Positions 51,982 through 61,652 of a stretch of DNA of 64,000 nucleotides are shown piece by piece. The stretch covers positions 1-64,000 of the forward strand of contig NZ_LROM01000112.1 in assembly GCF_001758785.1 (NCBI RefSeq), read 5' to 3'. The translations under genes and the position numbers were made by a program. Below the pieces are notes generated by a model that saw only the letters and a program-made list of their open reading frames with translations, was not told where the DNA came from and made no database searches. Positions within the stretch are counted from its first letter, which is position 1. Each line of letters opens with the position of its first letter. The DNA comes from Duganella phyllosphaerae (GTDB lineage: Bacteria > Pseudomonadota > Gammaproteobacteria > Burkholderiales > Burkholderiaceae_D).

Positions 51982-54714
51982 ATGAACGCCAGCCGTCTGA
52001 AACACCTTGCCGCTGCCAGCATGCTGCTGTGCGGTCTCTCCTTCGTTGCCACCGGCACCGCCTGGGCCGCCGCCAGTTTGCCGGCCGGCGTGGTGCAGGG
52101 CCCGGTCGTCGAAGGCATCACCGAATACCGCCTGCCCAACGGCCTCAAGGTGCTGCTGTTCCCGGATGCGTCCAAGCCCACCGTCACCGTCAACGTCACG
52201 TACCTGGTCGGCTCGCGCCACGAGAACTATGGCGAGACCGGCATGGCCCACCTGCTCGAACACATGATGTTCAAGGGCTCGCCGAAAAACCGCAGCATCC
52301 CGCAGCAATTCGCCAGCCGTGGCATGGAGTTCAACGGCACCACCTCGTACGATCGCACCAACTACTACGAAGTGTTCCAGGCCAGCCCCGAGAACCTCAA
52401 ATGGGCGCTGGACATGGAGGCCGACCGCATGGTCCATTCCTTCATCGCCCGCAAGGACCTCGACTCCGAGATGACCGTGGTGCGCAACGAGTACGAGAGC
52501 GGCGAGAACAGCCCGTTCTCGGTCATGCTCAAACGCATGGACAGCGTGGCCTACGACTGGCACAGCTACGGACGCTCGACCATCGGCAACCGCAGCGACA
52601 TCGAGAACGTGCGCATCGAGAACCTGCAGGCGTTCTACCGCACCTACTACCAGCCCGACAACGCGGTGCTGCTGGTGGCCGGCAAATTCGACCCGGCGCA
52701 GACGCTGGCGTGGATCACCAAATCGTTCGGCGCCATCCCGAAACCCAAGCGCGTGCTGCCGCCGTTCTGGACGGTGGAGCCGCAGCAGGACGGCGAGCGC
52801 AGTTTTGTCGTGCGCCGCAAGGGCGATATGCAGATCGTCATGCTCGGCTACAAAATTCCGTCGGCGCTGCACGCGGACGCCAATGCCTTGAGCGTGATGA
52901 GCGAGATCCTCGGCGACACGCCCTCCGGCCGCCTGCACAAGGCGCTGGTGGCCACCGGCAAGGCTGCCGAGGTGTTCGCGTTCGGCCAGGCCGGCTATGC
53001 ACCAGGACTGGAAATCATCGGCGCCGTGGTCAAGGCTGGCGAGCCGATCGAGCCGGTGCGCGCCGCGCTGATCGAGGCAGTGGAAGGCTTTGCCACCACG
53101 CCGCCCACGGCGGAGGAGATGGAGCGGGTGCGCCTCAGTTACAGCAACAGCGTGGAAAAGTCGCTCAACGATCCGCAGCAGGTGGGCGTGGCGCTGTCCG
53201 AGGAAATCGCGCTGGGCGACTGGCGCCTGCTGTTCCAGAACCGCGACAAGCTGCCTGCGGTGACCGCCGAACAGGTCAGCGCCGCCGCCGGCCGCTACCT
53301 CCGGCGCGACAACCGCGTGGTCGGCACCTTCATTCCCGACGACCAGCCGCGGCGCGCCGAGATCACGGCCGCGCCGCCGGTGGCCGAGGTGATGAAAGAC
53401 TTCAAGGCCAAGGCCAGCGTGCTGACGTCCGAGGTGTTCGACCCGAGCCAGGACAATATCAACGCCCGCACCGAGATCAAGACCATCGGCGGCCTGAAAG
53501 TGGCGCTGCTGCCCAAGAAGAATCGCGGGCAGGCGGTGTCGGTCGACCTGCAACTGCACTGGGGCGACGAAAAAAACCTGTTCAAGCAGCACATGGCCGC
53601 GGCCTTTGCCGACGAGATGCTCACGCGCGGCACCAGCAAGTACACGCGCGAGCAACTATCCGATGCGTTTGCCAGGTTGAAGATCACCGGTGGCGTGTAT
53701 GGCTTCCAGACCACCGGCCCGAACCTCGACGCGGCGCTGCGCCTGGTCGCGCACGTGCTGCGTGAAGCGAACTTCCCGCAGGACGAATTCGAGCAGCTGC
53801 GCCAGCAGTGGATCGTCGGCATCGAGTCGTCGCGCAACGAGCCGGAGTCGCTGGCTCATAATGCCATCGAAGAATATTTCGACACCCATCCGAAGGGCGA
53901 CTTCCGCGCCGCCATGACGGTCGATGAGCAACTGGCGGCGATCAAGGCGCTCAGGCGCGAGGACGTGGTGGCTTTCCACCGCGACTACTTTGGCGCCAGC
54001 CATGGCGAACTGGCCATCGTCGGCGACTTCAACAAGGCAATGGCGGAGAAGACGATCGCCGAGAGCTTCAACGGCTGGAACAGCAAGGTGGCGTACGCGC
54101 CGCTGAAGGACACTCCGGTGGACAAGCCGGCCGTACACCGTGTGATCGACGCGCCGGAAAAGGAAAACGGCATGTTTGCCGCGCGCCTGAACCTGGACCT
54201 GAACGTCAACGATCCGGCCTATCCGGCGCTGGACCTGGCCAACTACATCTTCGGCGGCGGCAGTTTGAAGTCGCGCCTGATGGACCGTATTCGCCAGAAG
54301 GACGGCCTGTCGTACGGCGGCGGGGCGGCGATCCACGCCGGCGATATCGACCGCGCCGGCAACTTCACCATCCACGCCATCGCCGCGCCGCAGAACCTGA
54401 AAAAACTGGAAGCGGCGATTCGCGAAGAGCTGGGCCGTGCGGTCAAGCAGGGCTTCACCGCAGAGGAACTGGCGCAGGCCAAGTCGGGCCTGATGCAGCA
54501 GCGCGTGCAGAACCGCTCGCAGGACAAGGTGGTGGCCGGCGGCTGGACCCGCAACCTGTACCTGAACCAGACCTACAGCTGGAGCAAGGACTACGAGGCC
54601 AAATTGCAGGCGGCGACGGTGGAGCAGGTCAATGCGGCGTTCCGCAAGGCGGTTGATCCGGCCAAGCTGACGGTGGTGGTGGTTGGGGACGAGAAGAAGG
54701 CGGGCGCGAGATAA
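51982..54714 (+). CDS. Periplasmic M16-family zinc peptidase (full-length fusion)
   Basis: The 910-residue protein has a signal peptide (LKHLAAASMLLCGLSFVATG, cleavage near residue 30) and two M16 halves. The first holds the inverted zinc motif HLLEH in TGMAHLLEHMMFKGS and the later Glu in VVRNEYESGENSP. The second half lacks HxxEH (HMAAAFADEML) and is the inactive partner of a pitrilysin-type clam-shell. It digests peptides in the periplasm. The ATG at 51982 is chosen because the signal peptide starts there; GCGAGA lies upstream. Confidence 0.93.
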   Translation: MNASRLKHLAAASMLLCGLSFVATGTAWAAASLPAGVVQGPVVEGITEYRLPNGLKVLLFPDASKPTVTVNVTYLVGSRHENYGETGMAHLLEHMMFKGSPKNRSIPQQFASRGMEFNGTTSYDRTNYYEVFQASPENLKWALDMEADRMVHSFIARKDLDSEMTVVRNEYESGENSPFSVMLKRMDSVAYDWHSYGRSTIGNRSDIENVRIENLQAFYRTYYQPDNAVLLVAGKFDPAQTLAWITKSFGAIPKPKRVLPPFWTVEPQQDGERSFVVRRKGDMQIVMLGYKIPSALHADANALSVMSEILGDTPSGRLHKALVATGKAAEVFAFGQAGYAPGLEIIGAVVKAGEPIEPVRAALIEAVEGFATTPPTAEEMERVRLSYSNSVEKSLNDPQQVGVALSEEIALGDWRLLFQNRDKLPAVTAEQVSAAAGRYLRRDNRVVGTFIPDDQPRRAEITAAPPVAEVMKDFKAKASVLTSEVFDPSQDNINARTEIKTIGGLKVALLPKKNRGQAVSVDLQLHWGDEKNLFKQHMAAAFADEMLTRGTSKYTREQLSDAFARLKITGGVYGFQTTGPNLDAALRLVAHVLREANFPQDEFEQLRQQWIVGIESSRNEPESLAHNAIEEYFDTHPKGDFRAAMTVDEQLAAIKALRREDVVAFHRDYFGASHGELAIVGDFNKAMAEKTIAESFNGWNSKVAYAPLKDTPVDKPAVHRVIDAPEKENGMFAARLNLDLNVNDPAYPALDLANYIFGGGSLKSRLMDRIRQKDGLSYGGGAAIHAGDIDRAGNFTIHAIAAPQNLKKLEAAIREELGRAVKQGFTAEELAQAKSGLMQQRVQNRSQDKVVAGGWTRNLYLNQTYSWSKDYEAKLQAATVEQVNAAFRKAVDPAKLTVVVVGDEKKAGAR

Positions 54715-54740
54715 AAGCTGGAGCTGCCCGGATGTTCTAT

Positions 54741-54765
54741 GGATCCCCGCGTCCGCGAGGATGAC
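54741..54765. repeat. REP-like single unit, copy E
   Basis: GGATCCCCGCGTCCGCGAGG ATGAC matches the right arm of copy D at most positions, but no second arm is present. It lies between the convergent M16 and MscS genes. Confidence 0.55.
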
Positions 54766-54796
54766 GAATTTACCGTCGCAGGCTTAAACTCCGTCA

Positions 54797-55921
54797 TCAA
54801 GGCGGCGGGCTGTCGGCCACCTTCACCGGCCGCATCCCCAGCGTATCATCCTGCGGCCCAGGTGAATCGAGTACAGGCCGCAGGCGCGGCAGCGAATCGG
54901 GGTAGTTGGCCGCCACGAACGCAATCATCGCCTCGCGGATCTCGCAGCGCAAATCGAACGCCGTGCCGGAATCGACCGCACTGACCAGCAGGCGCAGCTG
55001 CATGCCTTTCTCGTTGGCGTCGGTCACGTGCAATACGCACACGCGCTGGTCCCAGCGGGTGGACGCGTGCGTGATGCGTTCGAACTCGGTGCGCACTTTT
55101 TGCACCGGTACGCTGAAGTCCAGCCACAGGAACACCGTGCCCAGGATGCTCGACGACGTGTGGGTCCAGTTCTCGAACGGGTTTTCGATAAACCATTGCA
55201 GCGGCACGATCATGCGCCGCTCGTCCCAGATGCGCACCACCACGTAGGTGCCGGTGATGCGCTCCACGCGCCCCCATTCGCCCTTGACGATCAAGACGTC
55301 GTCGATGCGGATCGGCTGCGAAAACGCGATCTGCAAGCCGGCGATGAAGTTGCCCAGCACCGGCTTGGCGGCGATACCGGCCACCAGGCCCGCCACCCCG
55401 GCCGACGCCAGCAGACTGGCGCCGAACTGGCGCGCACCCGGCAAAGTCAGCAGCATGAAGCCCAGGCCCAGCAACACGATGATGGCGTTGGCGCTGCGGG
55501 TGAGCACCGAGGTTTGCGTGAGCACGCGGCGCGCGCGCATATTGTCGAGCACATCGACCGGGTTGAGGTCGGAGATGGTCTTGTTGATCGAATTGACGCA
55601 GGCGATCGCCAGCCAGGTCAGGCAGATGATCAGCAACACGCTGACCACGCGCGAGAACGAGGTGAGGAACGGCGTGGTTTCCGGCGCGCCGGTCAGCACC
55701 AGCCGCAGCGCGAACAGCACCGCTGCGACCTGGCTCGGACGGAACGCGTACTTGATGGCGTTGGTGGTGTACGGCCGGTGGCGGGCGATGCGCTTGAGCA
55801 GCTCGATACCGGCGCGGTGCAGCACCAGCGCGATCGCCACGAAGATGACGGCCGAGATGGCGACCGCTGCTGCGGCGCGCCACGGTCCCTGCTGTAAATC
55901 GGTAAAATATTCTATTTCCAT
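54797..55921 (-). CDS. MscS-family mechanosensitive channel
   Basis: The 374-residue protein has four or five N-terminal helices and the MscS pore-domain: GVAGLVAGIAAKPVLGNFIA GL (the TM3 pore helix) then FSQPIRIDDVLIVKGEWGRV and MIVPLQWFIENPFENWTHTS in the beta domain, and a C-terminal soluble part. It releases solutes under membrane tension. It has no ribosome site at the ATG 55921 (MEIEYF), so the start is tentative. Confidence 0.9.
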   Translation of the reverse strand: MEIEYFTDLQQGPWRAAAAVAISAVIFVAIALVLHRAGIELLKRIARHRPYTTNAIKYAFRPSQVAAVLFALRLVLTGAPETTPFLTSFSRVVSVLLIICLTWLAIACVNSINKTISDLNPVDVLDNMRARRVLTQTSVLTRSANAIIVLLGLGFMLLTLPGARQFGASLLASAGVAGLVAGIAAKPVLGNFIAGLQIAFSQPIRIDDVLIVKGEWGRVERITGTYVVVRIWDERRMIVPLQWFIENPFENWTHTSSSILGTVFLWLDFSVPVQKVRTEFERITHASTRWDQRVCVLHVTDANEKGMQLRLLVSAVDSGTAFDLRCEIREAMIAFVAANYPDSLPRLRPVLDSPGPQDDTLGMRPVKVADSPPP

Positions 55922-56102
55922 GAGTAGAGATTTTAGAGAAACGGCCCATATTGCGTCGCACAATTAGGCTTATGCGTGCGCTAACGAACAAATGCTTTCC
56001 CGTCAATAATGAAACAATAGACGAGCTGAGGTCGATTGTACGCATCCATCCGAAGATGTCGCGATTCACTGCCACTCTGCAATCTCCTGAGAGGATTTCT
56101 TC

Positions 56103-58391
56103 ATGTTGTCACGCTCTGTAAAACTATCCCTACGCTTCATATTGCCCCTCGCGATACTGTTGTGCCTGTTTGCCTATATCGTCGTACCACTGATGGACAA
56201 GCTCACGCTGCGCTGGTCGCTGCGCGACCTCGACAACCGCTCGCAGCTGCTGGCTACCACCTTGCAGGTGCCGCTGCGCGAGGACGTGCTGCTCAACGAC
56301 AGCGCCCACATCAAGCGCCTGTTCGACGGCGCCATCGAGGACGAGCGCCTGTTTGCGCTGGGCTTCTGCGATGCGTCGGGCAAGCTGCTGTACAAGACCT
56401 ACACCTATCCACAATCGCTGGGCTGCTGGAATGCGCCGGCCGACGGCACCGCGCGCAAGTCGCTGGTGCAACTGCCGCGCGGCCCGGTGCACGTGGCCGA
56501 AACGCCGATCATGGACGCCGGCTCCGAGCTTGGCCGCCTGATCCTGGTGCACGACATGAGCTTCATCGAGCGCCGCAGCGCCGAGACCACCAAGTACGTG
56601 CTGGGTTTCTTTGCACTGCTGGCGGCGGCGATCGCTTTCATCACCTTGCTGGTCTCGCACCTGAGCTGGCGCGGCTGGCTGGCCAGCCTCAATGACGTGC
56701 TGCGCGGCCAGCTGATTCCGCGCGCCACCGCCAAGCCCGATCCCGATGCGCCGCCGCCGCCACCGGAGATGGAGCCGCTGATCGGCGAGTTGCGCAGCCT
56801 GCTCGAGGAATATCACCAGGAGCGCCAGCACAGCGACGGCGGCAGCTACACCGCCAACGGCTCGGACTGGGCCCCTGAAAAACTCAAGGCGCTGCTGCAG
56901 CAGGACCTGGCCGGCGACCAGGTGCTGGTGGTGTCCAACCGCGAACCGTACATCCACGAAAAAGCCGCCGACGGCACCGTCAAGGTGCGCCGTCCGGCTT
57001 CTGGTCTCGTGACCGCGGTGGAAGCGGTGATGCGCGCCTGCTCCGGCACCTGGATTGCCCACGGCGCCGGCAGCGCCGACCGCGAAACCGTGGACAAGAA
57101 CGACCATGTACCGGTACCGCCAAAAAATCCGAGCTACACGCTGCGCCGCGTATGGCTGACCGAAGAAGAAGAGAAGGGCTACTACTACGGCTTCGCCAAC
57201 GAAGGCCTGTGGCCGCTGTGTCATATCGCCCACGTGCGCCCGGTGTTCCGCTCGTCGGACTGGGAAGAATACGTCAAGGTCAACCGCCGCTTTGCCGACG
57301 CCGTGATCAAGGAAGCGCGCACCGACAACCCGGTGGTGCTGGTGCAGGACTACCACTTCGCCCTGCTGCCGCGCATGGTGCGCGAGGCGCTGCCGAAAGC
57401 GACGATTATCACGTTCTGGCACATCCCATGGCCCAACTCGGAGTCGTTCGGCATCTGCCCGTGGCGCGAAGAGATCCTGGAAGGCATGTTGGGCAGCACC
57501 ATCCTCGGTTTCCATACGCCGTTCCACCGCAAGAACTTCCTCGACACCGTGGACCGCTACCTGGAAACCCGCATCGAGCCGGAAGCGTCGACCATCTCGT
57601 ATGGCAATGAACTGACGCAGGTGGAAGACTACCCGATCTCGATCGCCTGGCCCGACTACCCGGACACCGTGCCGGTGGATGTGTGCCGCACCGAGATCCG
57701 CCAGATCCTGGGCGTGCCGCAGGACCACCTGCTGGCGTTCGGCGTCGATCGCCTCGATTACACCAAGGGTATCCTCGAGCGCTTCCAGGCCGTGGACCGC
57801 ATGCTGGAAATGCATCCGACCATGGTGGGCAAGTTCAGCTTCGTGCAGATCGCCGCACCGAGCCGCTCCGATCTCGAGGAGTACATGAACTTCGAGCAGC
57901 GCGTGCGCAAGCTGGCCGACAAGATCAACGACCGTTACGGCAAGGACGGCTACCTGCCGATCATCCTGAAGATCGAGCACCACGACCAGAACGAATTGCA
58001 GCGCTATTTCCGCGCCAGCGAAGTGTGCATGGTGACCAGCCTGCACGACGGCATGAACCTGGTGGCAAAAGAGTTCATCGCCGCCCGCGATGACGAGCAC
58101 GGCGCGCTGGTGCTGTCGCAGTTCACCGGTGCCGCGCGCGAGCTGCACGAAGCGCTGATCATCAACCCGTACCACATCGAGCAGGGCGCCGAAGCGCTGT
58201 ATCGCGGCCTGACCATGCCGTCGGTGGAGCAGGTCGAACGGATGCGCAGCATGCGCGACCGGGTACGCCGCTTCAACGTGTACCGCTGGGCGGGCCACAT
58301 GCTGCTCGACGCGGCACGCCTGCGCAAGCGCGAAAAAGTGATGCAGAAGATCCGCGCGCACAGCCGCACCAACCTGCGCCGGGTGGGCTGA
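56103..58391 (+). CDS. otsA: Trehalose-6-phosphate synthase with N-terminal membrane anchor and extracytoplasmic domain
   Basis: The 762-residue protein has a GT20 domain from about 275 to 745: VVSNREPYIHE, VWLTEEEEKGYYYGFANEGL, VQDYHFALLPRMVREAL, FWHIPWPNSESFGICPW, FGVDRLDYTKGILERFQAVD, SLHDGMNLVAKEFIAARDDE. It makes trehalose-6-phosphate from UDP-glucose and glucose-6-phosphate. Ahead of it are about 270 extra residues: a helix at about 11-31 (LRFILPLAILLCLFAYIVVP), about 130 presumably periplasmic residues, a second helix at about 165-188 (LGFFALLAAAIAFITLLVSH) and an acidic linker with PPPPPEMEP. This looks like a sensor module. AGAGGA is 7-8 bases before the ATG. OtsB overlaps by one base. 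Confidence 0.95.
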   Translation: MLSRSVKLSLRFILPLAILLCLFAYIVVPLMDKLTLRWSLRDLDNRSQLLATTLQVPLREDVLLNDSAHIKRLFDGAIEDERLFALGFCDASGKLLYKTYTYPQSLGCWNAPADGTARKSLVQLPRGPVHVAETPIMDAGSELGRLILVHDMSFIERRSAETTKYVLGFFALLAAAIAFITLLVSHLSWRGWLASLNDVLRGQLIPRATAKPDPDAPPPPPEMEPLIGELRSLLEEYHQERQHSDGGSYTANGSDWAPEKLKALLQQDLAGDQVLVVSNREPYIHEKAADGTVKVRRPASGLVTAVEAVMRACSGTWIAHGAGSADRETVDKNDHVPVPPKNPSYTLRRVWLTEEEEKGYYYGFANEGLWPLCHIAHVRPVFRSSDWEEYVKVNRRFADAVIKEARTDNPVVLVQDYHFALLPRMVREALPKATIITFWHIPWPNSESFGICPWREEILEGMLGSTILGFHTPFHRKNFLDTVDRYLETRIEPEASTISYGNELTQVEDYPISIAWPDYPDTVPVDVCRTEIRQILGVPQDHLLAFGVDRLDYTKGILERFQAVDRMLEMHPTMVGKFSFVQIAAPSRSDLEEYMNFEQRVRKLADKINDRYGKDGYLPIILKIEHHDQNELQRYFRASEVCMVTSLHDGMNLVAKEFIAARDDEHGALVLSQFTGAARELHEALIINPYHIEQGAEALYRGLTMPSVEQVERMRSMRDRVRRFNVYRWAGHMLLDAARLRKREKVMQKIRAHSRTNLRRVG

Positions 58392-59161
58392 TGATGAGTA
58401 CAGAAGTGGAAAAGTTCGACCTGGCAGAATGGCTCGATGGCGCGGTATTCCTCGACTTCGACGGCACCCTGGTCGATCTGGCGGAAACGCCCGATACGGT
58501 AATGGTGGCGCCGGGCCTGGTGCAGGTGCTGGCGACGCTGCGTGAGCGCCTGCAAGGCCGGCTGGCGATTGTCAGCGGCCGGCCGATCGCGCAGATCGAC
58601 GCCATGCTGGCGCCGTTGAAGCTGCCGGTGGCCGGCGTGCACGGCGCCGAACGGCGCGACTACAACGGCCAGCTGCACATCGCCAAGGCGCCATCGCTCG
58701 ACGCCGCGCAGCTGATCCTGCGCGCGCTGGTGCTGGCGCACGACGGCCTGCTGCTCGAAGAAAAACGCGGCGCGCTGGCGCTGCATTACCGCCTGGCCCC
58801 GGACCTGCGCGTGCAGTGCGAGCAGGCCATGGAGGCGGCGCTGATCGCCTCTCCCGGCACCGTGCTATTGCATGGCAAAATGGTGCTCGAGCTGAAACCG
58901 GCGACCGTCAACAAGGGCAGCGCCGTTGCCGAATTTTTGCAGGAAGAACCGTTCAAGAATTGCCTGCCGGTGTTTGTCGGCGACGACACCACCGACGAAG
59001 CAGGCATCGCCTACGCCCAGCAGCTGGGCGGCGTGGGCGTGAAAGTGGGTGCGGGACCGAGTGCGGCGCGCTGCCGCCTGGACTCGCCGCAGGCGCTGCA
59101 CGTGCAGCTTGCCCATGCAGCCCAATCCAACCATAGCACCAGCACAGGAGACACGCCATGA
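58391..59161 (+). CDS. otsB: Trehalose-6-phosphate phosphatase
   Basis: The 256-residue HAD enzyme removes the phosphate from trehalose-6-phosphate. Motifs: VFLDFDGTLVDLAETPD (catalytic DxD), IVSGRPIAQID, LELKPATVNKGSAV (motif III Lys) and VGDDTTDEAG. It begins one base inside the otsA stop (TGATG) and overlaps the GH15 gene by 4 bases, so translation is coupled along the operon. Confidence 0.96.
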   Translation: MMSTEVEKFDLAEWLDGAVFLDFDGTLVDLAETPDTVMVAPGLVQVLATLRERLQGRLAIVSGRPIAQIDAMLAPLKLPVAGVHGAERRDYNGQLHIAKAPSLDAAQLILRALVLAHDGLLLEEKRGALALHYRLAPDLRVQCEQAMEAALIASPGTVLLHGKMVLELKPATVNKGSAVAEFLQEEPFKNCLPVFVGDDTTDEAGIAYAQQLGGVGVKVGAGPSAARCRLDSPQALHVQLAHAAQSNHSTSTGDTP

Positions 59162-61032
59162 CCGCAGCTACCGGCACCCCCGGCATCCCCGTCACACCCG
59201 GTATCCCCGTCGCCCCGACCGCGCTCGGCCCCGTCAATACGCCCGTCACGCCCGAAGCGTCGCTCAACTGCGGCGTGATCGGCAACTGCTCGTACAACGC
59301 CATGGTCGACAAGAGCGGCAACATCGTCTGGTGCTGCCTGCCGCGCTTCGACGGCGACCCGGTCTTCAACGCCTTGCTCGATAATTCGGATAACGGCAGC
59401 GTGTGGAGCGTGGAGCTGGAAAACTGCGTCAAGACCGAGCAGTTCTACGATCCCAACACCGCCGTGCTGCGCACGCGCCTGACCGACGCCGACAACCACG
59501 GCATCGAGATCACCGACTTCGCGCCGCGCTTTCTGAGCCGCGACCGCATGTTCCGCCCGCTGATGCTGATCCGCCGCATCCGCATCCTCAACAGCGCGGT
59601 GCGTATCCGCGTGCGCGTGCGCCCGCGCTTCGACTGGGGCCGCGTGACGCCGCAGATCACGCGTGGCAGCCACCATATCCGCTACGTGGGACCGGAGCAG
59701 ACGCTGCGCCTCAATACCGACGCGTCGCTGAGCCACCTGCTGTCGGAGTCGTGGTTCCTGGTCAATAAATCGCTGAACTTCACGCTGGGTCCGGACGAGA
59801 CGCTCAACGAAGGCATCGAGGATATCTGCCGCCGTTTCGAAAAAGAGACCATCAACTACTGGCGCAACTGGAGCCGCCGCCTGGCGCTGCCGTACGAGTA
59901 CCAGGACGTGGTGATCCGCGCGGCGATCACGCTCAAGATGTCGCTGTACGAAGACACCGGCGCCATCATCGCCGCCATGACCACCAGCATTCCCGAGGCG
60001 CCCGGCAGCGAGCGTAACTGGGACTACCGTTTCTGCTGGCTGCGCGACGCGTTCTTCGTGGTCCGTGCTTTGAACAGCCTGTCCGAGGTGGGCACGATGG
60101 AAGAGTACCTGCGCTGGCTCTCCAACATCGTGGCAAGCTCCAAGGGCGGCCATATCCAGCCGCTGTACGGCATCGGCCTGGAAGAGCATCTGCCCGAATC
60201 GACGCTCGACCACTTGCCCGGCTATCGCGGCCACAAGCCGGTGCGCGTGGGTAACCAGGCGCAGGAACACTTCCAGCACGACGTGTATGGCAACGTGGTA
60301 CTGGGTGCGGCGCAGGCCTTCCTCGACCATCGCTTGTTGAATCGCGCCGGCGTGGCCGAATTTGCGCTGCTCGAAGCCGTGGGCGAACAGGCCTTCCGCG
60401 TGCACGACCAGCCCGACGCCGGCATGTGGGAGCTGCGCACCCGCGCCCGTGTGCACACGTCGTCGATGCTGATGAGTTGGGCCGCGTGCGACCGCCTGTC
60501 GAAAATCGCCAACGTACTGGAACTGCCGGAGCGCGCCGCGTACTGGCAGGGCCGCGCCGACCAGATCCGCGAGCCGCTGTTGCGCGATGCGTGGAGCGAG
60601 GAGCGCCAGTCGTTCGTCGAAAGCCTCGGCGGCCGCGACCTCGACGCCAGCGTGCTGTTGATGGCCGAAGTGAACTTCATCGACCCGATGGACCCGCGCT
60701 TCATCAAGACCGTGGAAGCGCTGGAAAAAACCCTGTGCGACGGCCCGTACATGCGCCGCTACGAAGCGCCCGACGATTTCGGCAAGCCGGAAACCGCGTT
60801 CAACATCTGCACCTTCTGGCGCATCGACGCACTGGCGCGCATCGGCCGCAAGGAAGAAGCACGCGAGATCTTCGAGACCATGCTCAAGGCCCGCAATCAC
60901 CTGGGCCTGCTGTCGGAAGACACGCACCCGGTCACCGGCGAAATGTGGGGCAACTTCCCGCAGACGTATTCGATGGTGGGCCTGATCAACTGCGCGATGC
61001 GGCTGTCCGCCCCCTGGGACAGCGTGATCTAG
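59158..61032 (+). CDS. GH15-family glycoside hydrolase (glucoamylase/trehalase-like)
   Basis: The 624-residue protein has a disordered N-terminus with a GIPVTPGIPVAP repeat, an N-terminal beta sandwich (NCGVIGNCSYNAMVDKSGNI) and a GH15 (alpha/alpha)6 barrel: PGSERNWDYRFCWLRDAFFV with the usual catalytic region, MSLYEDTGAIIAAMTTSIPE and TFWRIDALARIGRKEEARE. Members hydrolyse alpha-glucosides or trehalose. There is no signal peptide, so it is cytoplasmic and probably recycles or degrades alpha-glucosides, possibly trehalose. It overlaps otsB by four bases (ATGA). Confidence 0.93.
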   Translation: MTAATGTPGIPVTPGIPVAPTALGPVNTPVTPEASLNCGVIGNCSYNAMVDKSGNIVWCCLPRFDGDPVFNALLDNSDNGSVWSVELENCVKTEQFYDPNTAVLRTRLTDADNHGIEITDFAPRFLSRDRMFRPLMLIRRIRILNSAVRIRVRVRPRFDWGRVTPQITRGSHHIRYVGPEQTLRLNTDASLSHLLSESWFLVNKSLNFTLGPDETLNEGIEDICRRFEKETINYWRNWSRRLALPYEYQDVVIRAAITLKMSLYEDTGAIIAAMTTSIPEAPGSERNWDYRFCWLRDAFFVVRALNSLSEVGTMEEYLRWLSNIVASSKGGHIQPLYGIGLEEHLPESTLDHLPGYRGHKPVRVGNQAQEHFQHDVYGNVVLGAAQAFLDHRLLNRAGVAEFALLEAVGEQAFRVHDQPDAGMWELRTRARVHTSSMLMSWAACDRLSKIANVLELPERAAYWQGRADQIREPLLRDAWSEERQSFVESLGGRDLDASVLLMAEVNFIDPMDPRFIKTVEALEKTLCDGPYMRRYEAPDDFGKPETAFNICTFWRIDALARIGRKEEAREIFETMLKARNHLGLLSEDTHPVTGEMWGNFPQTYSMVGLINCAMRLSAPWDSVI

Positions 61033-61171
61033 CACGCCGGAAAAACCTCCATGGCGGCGTTGCAGCGCCTCGCCGTGCATTCGTACTGTCTTCGGCACCG
61101 CACCTTGCCCTGAAGGTTTTGTCAGGCGCTTTTATTAGATTAACGGTTGGCGTGCACGATCTCGTTTTATG

Positions 61172-61188
61172 TACTATCATTAGTTACA
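61172..61188 (+). promoter_or_regulatory. -10 element and partial dyad before the Rrf2 gene
   Basis: TACTAT (61172-61177) lies 10 bases before the ATG at 61188, so the leader would be about 4 bases with no ribosome site. ACTATCATTAGT (61173-61184) contains ACTA and TAGT arms with a 4-base centre, a possible autoregulatory site. Confidence 0.35.
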
Positions 61189-61652
61189 TGAGACGAGACA
61201 GCAAACTATCCTCCATCCTGCACGTGCTGCTGCACATGGCGCAGGCCAACCGCCCGTTCACTTCCGAGGAGCTCTCCAGCTTCCTCGATACCAACCCGGT
61301 GCTGGTGCGGCGCGTGCTGGCCGGCCTGCGCGAGCGCGGCTATGTCGGTTCCGGCAAGGGCCACGGCGGCGGCTGGGTCATCACCTGCGACCTCCACACG
61401 GTCACGCTGCGCGACATATACGAGGCCGTGGGTTCGCCCACGGTGTTCGCCATGGGCAACCGCAGCGAGCAGCCGCAGTGCCTGGTCGAGCGGGCCGTCA
61501 ACCAGGCGCTGGCCAGCGCTTTTGACGAGGCGGAAGCGTTGCTGATCGAGCGTTTCAAGGACGTCACGCTGGCCGACCTGTCGGCCAGCTTCAATCGCGA
61601 TTACGCCAACCACCGGGGAACCCTGCATGAGCATCCAAAACCTGTCGACTGA
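61188..61652 (+). CDS. Rrf2-family transcriptional regulator
   Basis: The 154-residue protein is a winged-helix Rrf2 regulator: SKLSSILHVLLHMAQANRPF, TSEELSSFLDTNPVLVRRVL, and GYVGSGKGHGGGWVITCDL. The iron-sulfur Cys triad typical of IscR or NsrR is missing: only scattered Cys (ITCDL, PQCLVE) are seen, so it probably senses without a cluster. The gene overlaps the oxidoreductase by 26 bases, indicating translational coupling; the oxidoreductase is its likely target. Confidence 0.9.
   Translation: MRRDSKLSSILHVLLHMAQANRPFTSEELSSFLDTNPVLVRRVLAGLRERGYVGSGKGHGGGWVITCDLHTVTLRDIYEAVGSPTVFAMGNRSEQPQCLVERAVNQALASAFDEAEALLIERFKDVTLADLSASFNRDYANHRGTLHEHPKPVD

Noticed and set aside
51559-53655. A 698-codon open frame on the minus strand
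   Set aside because: Antisense to DUF3579 and the M16 peptidase; high GC makes long shadow frames common.
59011-61098. A 695-codon open frame on the minus strand
   Set aside because: Antisense to otsB/GH15; composition is Arg/His/Gln rich without domains.
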